NCBI GenBank assembly: GCA_029942065.1 | Contig: JAPYTY010000001.1 | Coordinates: forward strand, 1 to 30,132 | Direction of reading: 5' to 3' | Source of the DNA: Acidobacteriota bacterium | GTDB taxonomy: Bacteria > Acidobacteriota > UBA6911 > RPQK01 > JADFOI01 | DNA: 30,132 bases | In this document: positions 1 to 7,126 of the stretch, piece after piece | Position numbering within the stretch: the first letter of the stretch is position 1 | Layout: each line of letters starts with the position of its first letter | Notes under the pieces: model-generated | What the model was told of the DNA's origin: nothing | Seen by the model: the letters and a program-made list of their open reading frames with translations, nothing else | Databases searched by the model: none | Made by a program: the position numbers and the translations under genes

Positions 1-221
1 AAAGCGGCATCCATCCTGACTATCAAATAGTGGCAGTGAGTTGCGCCTGTGGGAATAAATGGGAAACGCGCTCCACCTGCACAGGTGAAATCCGTTTGGA
101 GATTTGCTCTCAATGCCATCCCTTTTTTACGGGCAAGCAAAAGCTTATCGACACTGCAGGGCGAGTGGAGCGATTTCACCGAAAATACGGAAAGCTCCAG
201 AGGGAAAGTTCCTCAGATTAA
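1..221 (+). CDS. rpmE: 50S ribosomal protein L31 (5' end cut by window edge)
   Basis: Structural protein of the large ribosomal subunit. The frame is open from the left edge and reads SGIHPDYQIVAVSCACGNKW, which matches the L31 N-terminus (normally M-K-x-G-I-H-P). Only the start codon and about one more base seem to be missing, so the GTG at 30 is an internal valine and not the start. The zinc-binding cysteines are present as CAC and CSQC (the C+ form of L31), followed by the family hallmark HPFFTGKQKLIDTAGRVERF. The stop is TAA at 219-221, nine bases before prfA. The rpmE-prfA-prmC order is common in bacteria. Identity is certain; only the left end is partial. Confidence 0.95.
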   Translation, partial: SGIHPDYQIVAVSCACGNKWETRSTCTGEIRLEICSQCHPFFTGKQKLIDTAGRVERFHRKYGKLQRESSSD

Positions 222-230
222 CCACCGGCT

Positions 231-1304
231 ATGCTTGAGAAGCTTCGGGGACTGGAAAAGGCTTACGACAAGCTCACGGAGACCCTGGCCGACCCTGAAG
301 TCGTTTCTTCGCCTGAAAGATATCGCAAAACTGCCCAGGCCCATGCTGAGCTGAGCGCAATTGTCGACAAATACCGCGGCTACAAGTCCCTCCTGGAGGA
401 AATTGCCGGAACGAAGGGGCTCCTGGAAGAGGAAGAAGACCAGGAGTTGCTTGAAATGGCCCGCCAGGAATTTCAAGAGCTGGAGGAGCGGCAGGCTTTC
501 GCCGAGGAAGCGCTCAGGGCCCTCCTTCTCCCCAAGGATCCGAATGACAAGAAGAGCGTCATTCTGGAAATACGCGCGGGTACAGGGGGAGATGAGGCCA
601 CTCTCTTCGCTCAGGGCATTTTCCGGATGTACTCCCGGTACGCAGAAAATCGAGGCTGGAAGGTTGAAGTACTCTCGGCCAATCAGTCCTCGGTGGGGGG
701 CTTCAAGGAGGTCATTGGGCTCATCCAGGGAGAAAATGCCTACAGCCGACTCAAGTATGAAAGCGGGGTTCATCGGGTCCAGAGAGTGCCTGAAACAGAG
801 ACTCAGGGTCGGCTGCACACTTCTGCGGTGACCGTCGCCATCTTGCCCGAGGTTGACGAGGTAGATGTCAAGATTGATCCCAAGGAAATTCGGGTGGACC
901 GATTCTGCTCCTCCGGGCCAGGAGGGCAGTCCGTCAATACCACTTACTCGGCCATACGCATCACTCACCTTCCCACCGGAGAGGTGGTCAGCTGCCAGGA
1001 TGAAAAGTCTCAGATCAAGAACAAGGCCAAGGCCCTCAAGGTTCTACGCTCGCGACTGTACGAAAAGGCCCTGCAGGAGCAGCAAAGTGAGATCGCCGAG
1101 ACGCGGCGGGCCATGGTGGGAAGTGGCGATCGTAGTGAAAAAATCAGAACCTACAACTATCCACAGAATCGGGTCACCGACCACCGGGTGGGCCTCTCTC
1201 TGCATCAGCTCGCCGCCATCATGGAAGGTGCCCTGGACGTCATTATCGATGCATTGATTTCCTCGGATCGGGAGAGCGCTCTGCGTGACCAGAAGCTCGG
1301 CTGA
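231..1304 (+). CDS. prfA: Peptide chain release factor 1 (RF1)
   Basis: Class I release factor that recognises UAA and UAG in the ribosomal A site and triggers peptidyl-tRNA hydrolysis. The 357 residues are a normal length. The stop-codon recognition tripeptide of the P-x-T type is PET at residues 187-189 within HRVQRVPETETQGRLHTSA. The catalytic GGQ is at 231-233 in SSGPGGQSVNTT. Its glutamine is the usual target of PrmC, whose gene follows 30 bases downstream. The N-terminal third is a charged helical domain, as in the family. UGA is read by RF2, which is not in this window; this matters because selD here carries a recoded UGA that RF1 would not contest. Confidence 0.97.
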   Translation: MLEKLRGLEKAYDKLTETLADPEVVSSPERYRKTAQAHAELSAIVDKYRGYKSLLEEIAGTKGLLEEEEDQELLEMARQEFQELEERQAFAEEALRALLLPKDPNDKKSVILEIRAGTGGDEATLFAQGIFRMYSRYAENRGWKVEVLSANQSSVGGFKEVIGLIQGENAYSRLKYESGVHRVQRVPETETQGRLHTSAVTVAILPEVDEVDVKIDPKEIRVDRFCSSGPGGQSVNTTYSAIRITHLPTGEVVSCQDEKSQIKNKAKALKVLRSRLYEKALQEQQSEIAETRRAMVGSGDRSEKIRTYNYPQNRVTDHRVGLSLHQLAAIMEGALDVIIDALISSDRESALRDQKLG

Positions 1305-1334
1305 TCACATGCGGCACCTCGCCTCCTCAATGAC

Positions 1335-2213
1335 GTGACCATCAAAGAAGCGCTTCAGTTCGGGGCCAGCTATTTGGCCGAGCATCAACTCCGGTCCCCT
1401 CGAGAGGACGCAGAACTTCTGGTTGCCTCCATTCTGCAATGCGAGCGCTCCTTTCTTTATACCTATCCGGAAGAACAGCTCTCCTCGGGGCGGCAGCGGC
1501 TTTTTCACCAGTGGCTGACCAGGCGTGGCCAGCACTACCCCTTGCAATACCTTCGCGGCAAGCAGGAATTCTACGGTCGGGAGTTTTTGGTGCGGCCGGG
1601 AGTTTTCATCCCTCGGCCGGAAACCGAACTGCTCCTGGAAGCGGCGCTGGAACTGCTTGGGCAAAGCCTGGAAAAGGAGTTGCAAATTGCCGACGTAGGC
1701 ACAGGATCCGGATGTGTAGCGGTCACCCTGGCATGCGAGGAACCTCGCGCTCGGGTCGCCGCGATCGACATCTCCTCGGCGGCGCTGCAGGCGGCGCGGC
1801 AAAACGCTGAATTCCACCGGTGCCAGGGCCAGATTCGTTTTTATGAAGGGGCGGCTCTCCACCCCCTCAAGGCTCAACAGCAGCGCCTCCACCTGGTCAT
1901 CTCGAATCCTCCCTACGTCAGCACTCTGGACAGAGAGTCGATTGATCTGGCCGTCAGTCGATACGAGCCGGACGAGGCGGTCTTCTCGGGTAAATCGGGC
2001 CATGAAATGTACTTGGAGTTGTTTCGGCAAGGCGGGGAAGTGCTCCGCCCGGAAGGGAAGCTGATCGTGGAGTCGGGCTGGGGAGAAGCCGCCAGCGTGA
2101 CCCGGTTGGCCGAAGAGAACGGGTGGTTTCTGGAAGAAACGAGAAAGGATCTGGCCGGCACGGACCGGTGCGCGATTTTTGGGGTGCGGGGAGAAACCAA
2201 GTCGTTTTTTTGA
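1335..2213 (+). CDS. prmC: Release factor glutamine methyltransferase PrmC (HemK)
   Basis: SAM-dependent N5-glutamine methyltransferase that modifies the GGQ glutamine of release factors. The protein has 292 residues. The N-terminal helical domain is followed by RPETE (94-98), the SAM-binding loop ADVGTGSGC (about 119-127) and the catalytic NPPY (191-194), the signature of amide-nitrogen methyltransferases. I use the GTG at 1335 because no ATG or other start lies in frame between the prfA stop and this codon; the ribosome binding site is weak, which suggests dependence on translation through prfA. Its place directly after its substrate gene prfA supports the assignment. Confidence 0.95.
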   Translation: MTIKEALQFGASYLAEHQLRSPREDAELLVASILQCERSFLYTYPEEQLSSGRQRLFHQWLTRRGQHYPLQYLRGKQEFYGREFLVRPGVFIPRPETELLLEAALELLGQSLEKELQIADVGTGSGCVAVTLACEEPRARVAAIDISSAALQAARQNAEFHRCQGQIRFYEGAALHPLKAQQQRLHLVISNPPYVSTLDRESIDLAVSRYEPDEAVFSGKSGHEMYLELFRQGGEVLRPEGKLIVESGWGEAASVTRLAEENGWFLEETRKDLAGTDRCAIFGVRGETKSFF

Positions 2214-2236
2214 TATGGTTTCAAGGAGCGCTTTTT

Positions 2237-2575
2237 ATGTCCCCTTGTATTTTCTGCCAAGTTGTCCAGGGAGAGTTGGACTCGGAGGTTGTCCAGGAAG
2301 ACGATCGGGCTTTAGCCTTCAAGGATGTCAACCCCCAGGCGCCCACCCATTTCCTGGTCATTCCGAAAGAGCACATCCCTTCCCTGTCTGAAGTCCCTGA
2401 GGGGAAAGGGGATCTTTTGGGGCACCTGCTCTTGATGACCTGTCAAATTGCCCGCGCTCAAGGGCTGGATGCTTACCGGGTGATCATCAATGACGGCACG
2501 GGGGCAGGGCAGACCGTATTCCACCTACACCTGCACCTGCTGGCTGGGCGGACGTTCAGCTGGCCGCCGGGGTAG
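2237..2575 (+). CDS. HIT-family nucleotide-binding protein (HinT-like)
   Basis: Histidine-triad purine phosphoramidase-type protein of 112 residues. The start is ATG at 2237, set by the ribosome binding site AAGGAG at 2223-2228; the frame is open further upstream into prmC, but a longer version would not resemble the family. The N-terminus MSPCIFCQVVQGEL contains the CxxC found in many HIT proteins. The catalytic triad is FHLHLHLLAG near the C-terminus, followed by the typical ending RTFSWPPG. Family members hydrolyse aminoacyl-AMP or other nucleoside phosphoramidates; the physiological substrate here cannot be deduced. It lies between prmC and folE in the same direction, so it is probably co-transcribed. 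Confidence 0.93.
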   Translation: MSPCIFCQVVQGELDSEVVQEDDRALAFKDVNPQAPTHFLVIPKEHIPSLSEVPEGKGDLLGHLLLMTCQIARAQGLDAYRVIINDGTGAGQTVFHLHLHLLAGRTFSWPPG

Positions 2576-2659
2576 ACCGGAACAAACAGCGCCGCCTGAG
2601 CGAATCCCTCCTTATGGGGCAGGGCTTGGTGAGGCGGTTTTGCCGAGACCCGAGGAGTT

Positions 2660-3235
2660 ATGCCAATGCCAATGCCACCTCCAATGGATGAATTGATCAG
2701 GCAGATGCTTGAGCGCCTGGGAGAGGATACCGAGCGGGAGGGACTCGCGAATACGCCGTCTCGGGCTGCCGCAACCTACCGGTTTCTCACCAAGGGCTAC
2801 CAGGAAAACGCCGACGAAATCCTCAATGGGGCGCTCTTTGAGGTGGAATATGACGAGATGGTGGTCATCAAAAACATCGAGGTCTACAGCCTGTGCGAGC
2901 ACCACCTTCTTCCTTTTTTTGGCAAATGCCATGTGGGCTACGTGCCCTCCAATAAAATCATCGGCCTGAGCAAGATTCCTCGGCTGGTTGATATGTTTGC
3001 CCGTCGTCTCCAGGTGCAAGAGAGGCTAACCCAGCAAATCGCTGAAACCATCGAAAAGTACGCAGAGCCAAAAGGAGTCGGGGTCATCATTCAGGCCCAG
3101 CATTTGTGCATGATGATGCGTGGCGTTGAAAAACAAAACACTCAGGTCACCACCTCCGCGCTTCTGGGCAAGTTTCGCCAGGACCAGCGGTCGCGGGCAG
3201 AGTTCCTCAACCTGGCGCAGGTCGACACCCGATGA
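2660..3235 (+). CDS. folE: GTP cyclohydrolase I
   Basis: Converts GTP to 7,8-dihydroneopterin triphosphate, the first step of folate (and in some bacteria queuosine) synthesis; cytoplasmic homodecamer. It has up to 191 residues. Counting from 2660, the zinc ligands are Cys79 and His82 (in SLCEHHLLPF) and Cys150 (in QHLCMMMRG), with the same spacing as Cys110, His113 and Cys181 of the E. coli enzyme. Four ATGs occur within 30 bases (2660, 2666, 2672, 2684) because the N-terminus is MPMPMPPPMD. AGGAG at 2653-2657 lies 2 bases before the first and 8 before the second, so 2666 may be the true start. The stop overlaps the next gene's start in ATGA. Confidence 0.96.
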   Translation: MPMPMPPPMDELIRQMLERLGEDTEREGLANTPSRAAATYRFLTKGYQENADEILNGALFEVEYDEMVVIKNIEVYSLCEHHLLPFFGKCHVGYVPSNKIIGLSKIPRLVDMFARRLQVQERLTQQIAETIEKYAEPKGVGVIIQAQHLCMMMRGVEKQNTQVTTSALLGKFRQDQRSRAEFLNLAQVDTR

Positions 3236-4689
3236 GTTGGCCGGGAAGGGCGCCCCCTCGAATTCTATTCTGCCTCTGGCTCCTTTTCGCGGCGGCCTGG
3301 GGCAACGTCGAATCCGCCTGTGGCCAGACCTCCAACCCCATGGGCCAGGAAAACATACGGGTTGAGGTCAATCTGGCAACCCTGCGATTCACCGTCAAGA
3401 AGCCGGATGGATCCCTTCTCAACGACCTGCTCCAAGAGGACTTCAGGGTGTTCGAAGGCGGAACCCCTCAGGAAATCGCATTTTTCGACGCCCCCCGCAA
3501 TCAAGGCGGTGCGGCCGCGCCTCTGCGGCTCGCCTTCTTGATTGATGTCAGCGGCAGCACCTTTGCCACTCGCGCCGAAGAAATCGCAGCGGCCTCGACC
3601 TTCCTCGAAAATGTGCATGATTTCACCGAGGTGGGGATCTTTGGTTTTACCGATGAACTGGCCCCTTTCCAGGACTTCACGGCGGATCGCTCTCTGGCCC
3701 AGAAGGCCTTATCCCGAGCAAGGCGACCTCTGGGCAGGACCGCCTTGTACTCGTCCCTGGAGGAACTCCTGCGGCATATTCGCACTCAACCCGCGGCGGC
3801 TGATCGCAACGTGGTCATCCTGATCTCCGATGGCATGGATGACGCCTACCAGGGCGCCCAGCAGGCCATCGAGCTGGCCCGGCGCTCCAACGTGGTTATC
3901 TACGCCATCCTGGTGCCATCCGCGGCGCAACTCTACATCGGCCCGACTTCACCGGCGGCGGCGGCGGCTCCGACCGCAGCTCAGTCGTCGAATGACGATC
4001 GCAAAGAAAAAGAGGCCGCCTTTTCCAGCCTCTCGATTGGCACCAACGGAAAGCACTTCAGTGGATTTGAGGCCATCCTGAACTTTGACGATGTGATGGC
4101 TCAAATCAACGATGATGTTTTTGGCAACCTTTACTCCATCGGCTACTACACGGATGATCCGTATCGAGACAAGGCCCAGAGGAATATTCGCGTCCAGATC
4201 AGCCACCCGGAGGCCTACATCCCCGCTCGATTCGAGCATCTTCCGGACAGCCTGCTGGCCAAGAAGAATTTCGTTGCAGCGCTTTTTGACAGCGATGCCA
4301 TCGCCAGCCTGATCGACAACCTCTATACCTTCCATGAAATCGGTGCCGATATGGACCTGCTCTCCGTCCGGCGGGAAGGAGGTCGGTTTGGACTCCCCTT
4401 TCGTATCAAGATCAGCCCCCACCCCTTGCGGGGGGAGAAGGGCAACGTCAGGACCCAATTTGGGGTCATCGGGTTGCTGCTGGATCAACAGGGCAGGGAG
4501 GTGGTAAGGCTGCGGGAGATTTTCCGCGTGGACCTGGACAGCAAGGATATCCGTAATGGTCGAGGAATTATCTACACCAACACCCTCTACGCTCCCCCCG
4601 GAACCTATGCCCTGAAGATTGCCCTCCTGGAGATTGCCACCTGGAAGCTGACCTCTTTTTCCAAAATCGCTCGAATCCGGGAGAATTAG
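3232..4689 (+). CDS. Secreted VWFA-related acidobacterial-domain protein
   Basis: A 485-residue exported von Willebrand factor A protein of the VWFA-related acidobacterial type. An N-terminal signal peptide (RILFCLWLLFAAAWG, about residues 10-24) is followed by the family lead-in VEVNLATLRFTVKKPDG and EDFRVFEGGTPQEI. The metal-ion adhesion site is complete: DVSGS at 105-109, Thr170 in LGRTALYSS and Asp200 in LISDGMDD, so Mg2+-dependent ligand binding is expected. A Pro/Ala-rich stretch (about 240-258) interrupts the A domain, and the C-terminal 150 residues look like a beta-rich domain I cannot name. These proteins are abundant in Acidobacteriota but have no settled function. Its start overlaps the folE stop, implying translational coupling, which is odd for a secreted protein and a folate enzyme. 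Confidence 0.9.
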   Translation: MSWPGRAPPRILFCLWLLFAAAWGNVESACGQTSNPMGQENIRVEVNLATLRFTVKKPDGSLLNDLLQEDFRVFEGGTPQEIAFFDAPRNQGGAAAPLRLAFLIDVSGSTFATRAEEIAAASTFLENVHDFTEVGIFGFTDELAPFQDFTADRSLAQKALSRARRPLGRTALYSSLEELLRHIRTQPAAADRNVVILISDGMDDAYQGAQQAIELARRSNVVIYAILVPSAAQLYIGPTSPAAAAAPTAAQSSNDDRKEKEAAFSSLSIGTNGKHFSGFEAILNFDDVMAQINDDVFGNLYSIGYYTDDPYRDKAQRNIRVQISHPEAYIPARFEHLPDSLLAKKNFVAALFDSDAIASLIDNLYTFHEIGADMDLLSVRREGGRFGLPFRIKISPHPLRGEKGNVRTQFGVIGLLLDQQGREVVRLREIFRVDLDSKDIRNGRGIIYTNTLYAPPGTYALKIALLEIATWKLTSFSKIARIREN

Positions 4690-4710
4690 GCGCTGGCCTT
4701 TGGCCAGCGC
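4690..4710 (+). terminator. Hairpin directly after the VWA gene
   Basis: A perfect 9-bp stem GCGCTGGCC / GGCCAGCGC with a TTT loop begins one base after the VWA stop codon. No clear T-tract follows, so it is a terminator-like or mRNA 3'-end-protecting hairpin and not a textbook intrinsic terminator. It separates the plus-strand block 1-4689 from the minus-strand genes that converge on it. Confidence 0.5.
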
Positions 4711-4720
4711 GTTCCAGGTT

Positions 4721-4746
4721 CCACGGTCCACGGTCCACGTTTCACG
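4721..4746. repeat. Short tandem repeat CCACGGT
   Basis: Two exact copies of CCACGGT (4721-4727 and 4728-4734) are followed by the degenerate CCACGTTTCACG. It lies in the convergent intergenic space and shows no coding potential. Confidence 0.6.
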
Positions 4747-4751
4747 AAAGA

Positions 4752-4788
4752 AGCAGGGGCGCTCGCCGATTCCGGAAGGCCGCTACAA
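4752..4788. repeat. Dispersed repeat element (REP-like, copy 1)
   Basis: Begins with AGCAGGGGCGCTC (4752-4764), also found at 20718-20730 and, with one change and inverted, at 23052-23064. Ends with GGCCGCTACAA (4778-4788), also found at 23004-23014 and, inverted, at 22758-22768. The two modules recur together or singly in intergenic DNA only. Confidence 0.6.
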
Positions 4789-4867
4789 CGACCTTACCGT
4801 GGGCGCACGGCCTTGCGACCCCGACTGTGTCGGCTAAGATTTGAAGGGCAAGGCAAAGGAACGAATT

Positions 4868-4904
4868 TTCTTCTCTGTGCCTCCGCGTCTCTGTGGTGAA
4901 GGCC
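4868..4904. repeat. Dispersed CTCTGTG-type repeat (copy 1)
   Basis: Reads TTCTTCTCTGTGCCTCCGCG and continues TCTCTGTGGTGAAG. An inverted shorter relative, CGCAGAGACGCAGAGA, lies at 29999-30014. I recognise this as a sequence seen widely between genes in many environmental bacterial genomes. It ends just at the stop codon of the acyltransferase gene. Confidence 0.5.
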
Positions 4905-5627
4905 TTACAAATTCGTTGCGCTCCCCCAGTGCGCTTCGCACTCGTGCCGGAGTCGATCCATCTCGCTCTGGGCCTGCTCCATTCCGTTGGCCTCATCCTG
5001 CCCAGGCAAAATAGTCAGAGGTCGGCCGATCTTCACCAGGACTCGGCTGAAAGGCTTTGGGATGCGAAAGCCGTCCCAGCTCTTGAGGCTCCAAAAGCTC
5101 TTGGGTTGGATGTGAAAGGGCAGCATGGATGCTCCCGTCTTGCGCGACAGCCACACCGGACCCTTCTTCAACTTGTAAGCGGGGCCCCTTGGGCCGTCTG
5201 CAGTGAAAGCGACGTCTCGCCCTTGCCGGATGCAGCGCCTCAATTCAAGGAGCGCAGAGGCCGCGCCCCGACTACTGGAACCTCGCGCCGAGCCATAGCC
5301 GAATCTCCTGATAATTCCAGCAATGGCTTCCCCATCGAAATGCCTGCTGGTGAGCACGACAATACTTCTAGATCGCCAGAGATGAGTTGCAGAGAAAATT
5401 TGGTTGTGCCAGAAACAATAGATAATAGGGTTTTTCTGCTTGGACTCCTGGAAGTGTTTCCAGCCTTCAATCTGGTAGCGCAGGGTTGATCCAACGACCC
5501 AAACCAGCAACCATCCCAGGAAGCTGAGCAGGGAAATTCCGACTCGCTGCTGCCAGGTGAAGGTCGTCACGGCTTTTCCGCCCTTCCCTTGCCGATCGGG
5601 TCCCTCGCCTTCCATCATGGCCCACAT
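4905..5627 (-). CDS. Lysophospholipid acyltransferase-family protein (DUF374)
   Basis: A 240-residue DUF374 protein related to the LPLAT acyltransferases of lipid A and phospholipid synthesis; the acyl acceptor is unknown. One N-terminal membrane helix (about 30-46, ISLLSFLGWLLVWVVGS) anchors it to the inner membrane. Motifs follow in family order: FWHN (72-75), SRHFDGE (94-100), GSSSRG (116-121), DGPRGP (144-149) and SWDGFRIPKPFSRVLV (about 173-188). The start at 5627 has only a weak GGGTAA upstream; a methionine at residue 5 or a GTG near residue 19 are alternatives. It lies 48 bases downstream of tyrA on the same strand. With the ElbD-like enzyme it is the second glycerolipid-type acyltransferase in the window. 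Confidence 0.88.
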   Translation of the reverse strand: MWAMMEGEGPDRQGKGGKAVTTFTWQQRVGISLLSFLGWLLVWVVGSTLRYQIEGWKHFQESKQKNPIIYCFWHNQIFSATHLWRSRSIVVLTSRHFDGEAIAGIIRRFGYGSARGSSSRGAASALLELRRCIRQGRDVAFTADGPRGPAYKLKKGPVWLSRKTGASMLPFHIQPKSFWSLKSWDGFRIPKPFSRVLVKIGRPLTILPGQDEANGMEQAQSEMDRLRHECEAHWGSATNL

Positions 5628-5643
5628 TTACCCATAGGTTGGC

Positions 5644-5665
5644 TTCGCTTCGCTCAGATGAAGGC
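5644..5665. repeat. Short dispersed repeat CTCAGATGAAGGC (copy 1)
   Basis: CTCAGATGAAGGC at 5653-5665, preceded by TTCGCTTCG, occurs again at 8781-8793 preceded by TTCGTTC. Both copies are intergenic, here between tyrA and the acyltransferase gene. Confidence 0.45.
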
Positions 5666-5675
5666 AACTTCGTGG

Positions 5676-6434
5676 TTATCTCTCCAGCGATCCGTGGTGG
5701 TCGGCAACTTCGGAGAGGTCCTTATCGAGAGCCGAAAGCTTCTGGATGAATCGCTTGCGCCACTTGGCTGCGTGGGGATTCTCGCGCTCCATATCCAAAA
5801 ACAGTTGATCGGTATCGTGTTGTACGCTCTCAATTAAACGATAGAAAGCCTCCGGCCCCGGCGTTGAGATGGCCTGCCGACCCCAATCGAGCTGCTTCAT
5901 GGCCTGGGCGATTAGATGGAAAACGGCCTGACTTTTGGCGATTTGCAGGTCATGCTCCTCGGGCGTCGCCTCGATGACAACCAGCTTCAAGCTTTCCAGG
6001 TAACGGCGGATCGAGTCGTACGTTTCTTCCTTGATTCGAACCGGGCACAACGCGATTTTCAACCCGGCGATCCGCTCCCTGCCGCTGTCCGGGCCAAAAA
6101 GCGGATGAGTCCCGAGGATTTCTACTGTTTCGGGAAGGTGGGTCAACATCCACTCAGCCGGCCCCACCTTTACGCTGCAAGTATCCACGACAACCTGGCC
6201 TTCGCCTAACAGCGGGGCCATCTTCTGACAAAACTTTTCCATTCCCGAAATGGGCACACACAAGATGATCAGCGGGGCCGAAAGGGTCTCCTCGAGAGTG
6301 GCGCGCTCGGGGAGATCTTGGATTTTTTCCGGGTTGTGATTGTAGACTCTTAGCTTTTTACCCCGGCGCAAGTGCTCATAGGCCATTTTGCCAAAACGGC
6401 CAAATCCTACAAGTCCGACCTCTTCAAATTTCAC
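5676..6434 (-). CDS. tyrA: Prephenate/arogenate dehydrogenase, TyrA family
   Basis: Oxidative decarboxylase of tyrosine synthesis, acting on prephenate or arogenate with NAD(P). The 252 residues comprise a Rossmann domain with GFGRFG at 10-15 and a helical C-terminal domain. His110 lies in GTHPLFGPDSG and His174 in SQAVFHLIAQ; both neighbourhoods fit TyrA catalytic or substrate-binding regions. The phrases THPLFGPDSG and TPGPEAFYRLIES resemble the plant and cyanobacterial arogenate dehydrogenases more than E. coli TyrA, and the second-strand end YNHNP lacks the acidic residue that favours NAD, so an arogenate/NADP preference is plausible. There is no chorismate mutase or ACT domain. The start ATG at 6432-6434 faces a divergent plus-strand gene; pheA lies 8.5 kb away. 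Confidence 0.88.
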   Translation of the reverse strand: MKFEEVGLVGFGRFGKMAYEHLRRGKKLRVYNHNPEKIQDLPERATLEETLSAPLIILCVPISGMEKFCQKMAPLLGEGQVVVDTCSVKVGPAEWMLTHLPETVEILGTHPLFGPDSGRERIAGLKIALCPVRIKEETYDSIRRYLESLKLVVIEATPEEHDLQIAKSQAVFHLIAQAMKQLDWGRQAISTPGPEAFYRLIESVQHDTDQLFLDMERENPHAAKWRKRFIQKLSALDKDLSEVADHHGSLER

Positions 6435-6442
6435 GGGCTGTC

Positions 6443-6452
6443 ATTATATAAT
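6443..6452. promoter_or_regulatory. Divergent -10 elements between tyrA and the CBM9-like gene
   Basis: The 29-bp divergent gap contains TATAAT on the plus strand (6447-6452) and an overlapping TATAAT on the minus strand (plus-strand ATTATA, 6443-6448). I see no good -35 hexamers. Each -10 is about 10 bases from its start codon, so transcripts would have almost no leader. Confidence 0.4.
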
Positions 6453-6463
6453 AAACCTTGAGG

Positions 6464-7126
6464 ATGCCTGAAAACTCTCTCTTTAGCCTCCATGCGGAAG
6501 AGGCGGACGACGCCCTTTTCGATCCGGCCTGTGCCCTTTGGGCTCGATGTGAGCCGGCGGCGATTGACCGGTTTTGGAGCGGCAAATCGGCCCTGCGCGA
6601 AAGAGGTCACAACTGGCCCGACCTGACCCATGTTCGCTCGTTATGGAGCAACGAAGCTCTTTTTTTCTATGTCGAATCCTGGTTTGACTCGCTTAACGTC
6701 AATCCCGACTGGGGGACCGGGGAGGCCACCCGGGACCTGGCGGACAAAGATGTGATCGAGGTCTTCCTGAGGCCGGAGGGATCGGATCACTATTACGAAT
6801 TTGAGGTCAGCCCTCTTGGGCAATGGCTCGACGTGTGTATCATGAGGCCCCGTGTCGAGATAGATGCCGACTGGCAATCCAGCATGGCGGTAAGGGTGAT
6901 TTCGACTGAAGGCGAGGGAGTCTGGCGAGCTTTCCTTAGGGTCCCCTATCAACCCATGATGGCGCCACCTCCAGGGGTGGGCGCCGCCTGGCGGCTGAAC
7001 CTGTTTCGCATCGCCGGGCTGGAGCCCGCACGTGATTACCTTGCGTGGCGGCCGACTTTCACGGAGCGCCCCGATTTTCACGTACCCTGGGCCTTCGGCC
7101 ACCTGATCTTTTTGGATGGTGCCTAG
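6464..7126 (+). CDS. CBM9-like (carbohydrate-binding family 9-like) protein, cytoplasmic
   Basis: A 220-residue single-domain protein resembling the CBM9/DOMON-like beta-sandwich. Recognisable features are the early FWSGKSAL, WSNEALFFYVESWF (strand with aromatic residues), DKDVIEVFLRPEG, HYYEFEVSPLGQWLD and the closing WRLNLFRIAG and FHVPWAFGHLIFL. In secreted xylanases such domains bind sugar ends, but this protein has no signal peptide, so its ligand and role are unknown. I prefer ATG at 6464 over the in-frame TTG at 6458. The stop TAG is immediately followed by the rnhB ATG (no gap), so the two are co-translated. A near-leaderless promoter lies just upstream. Confidence 0.75.
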   Translation: MPENSLFSLHAEEADDALFDPACALWARCEPAAIDRFWSGKSALRERGHNWPDLTHVRSLWSNEALFFYVESWFDSLNVNPDWGTGEATRDLADKDVIEVFLRPEGSDHYYEFEVSPLGQWLDVCIMRPRVEIDADWQSSMAVRVISTEGEGVWRAFLRVPYQPMMAPPPGVGAAWRLNLFRIAGLEPARDYLAWRPTFTERPDFHVPWAFGHLIFLDGA

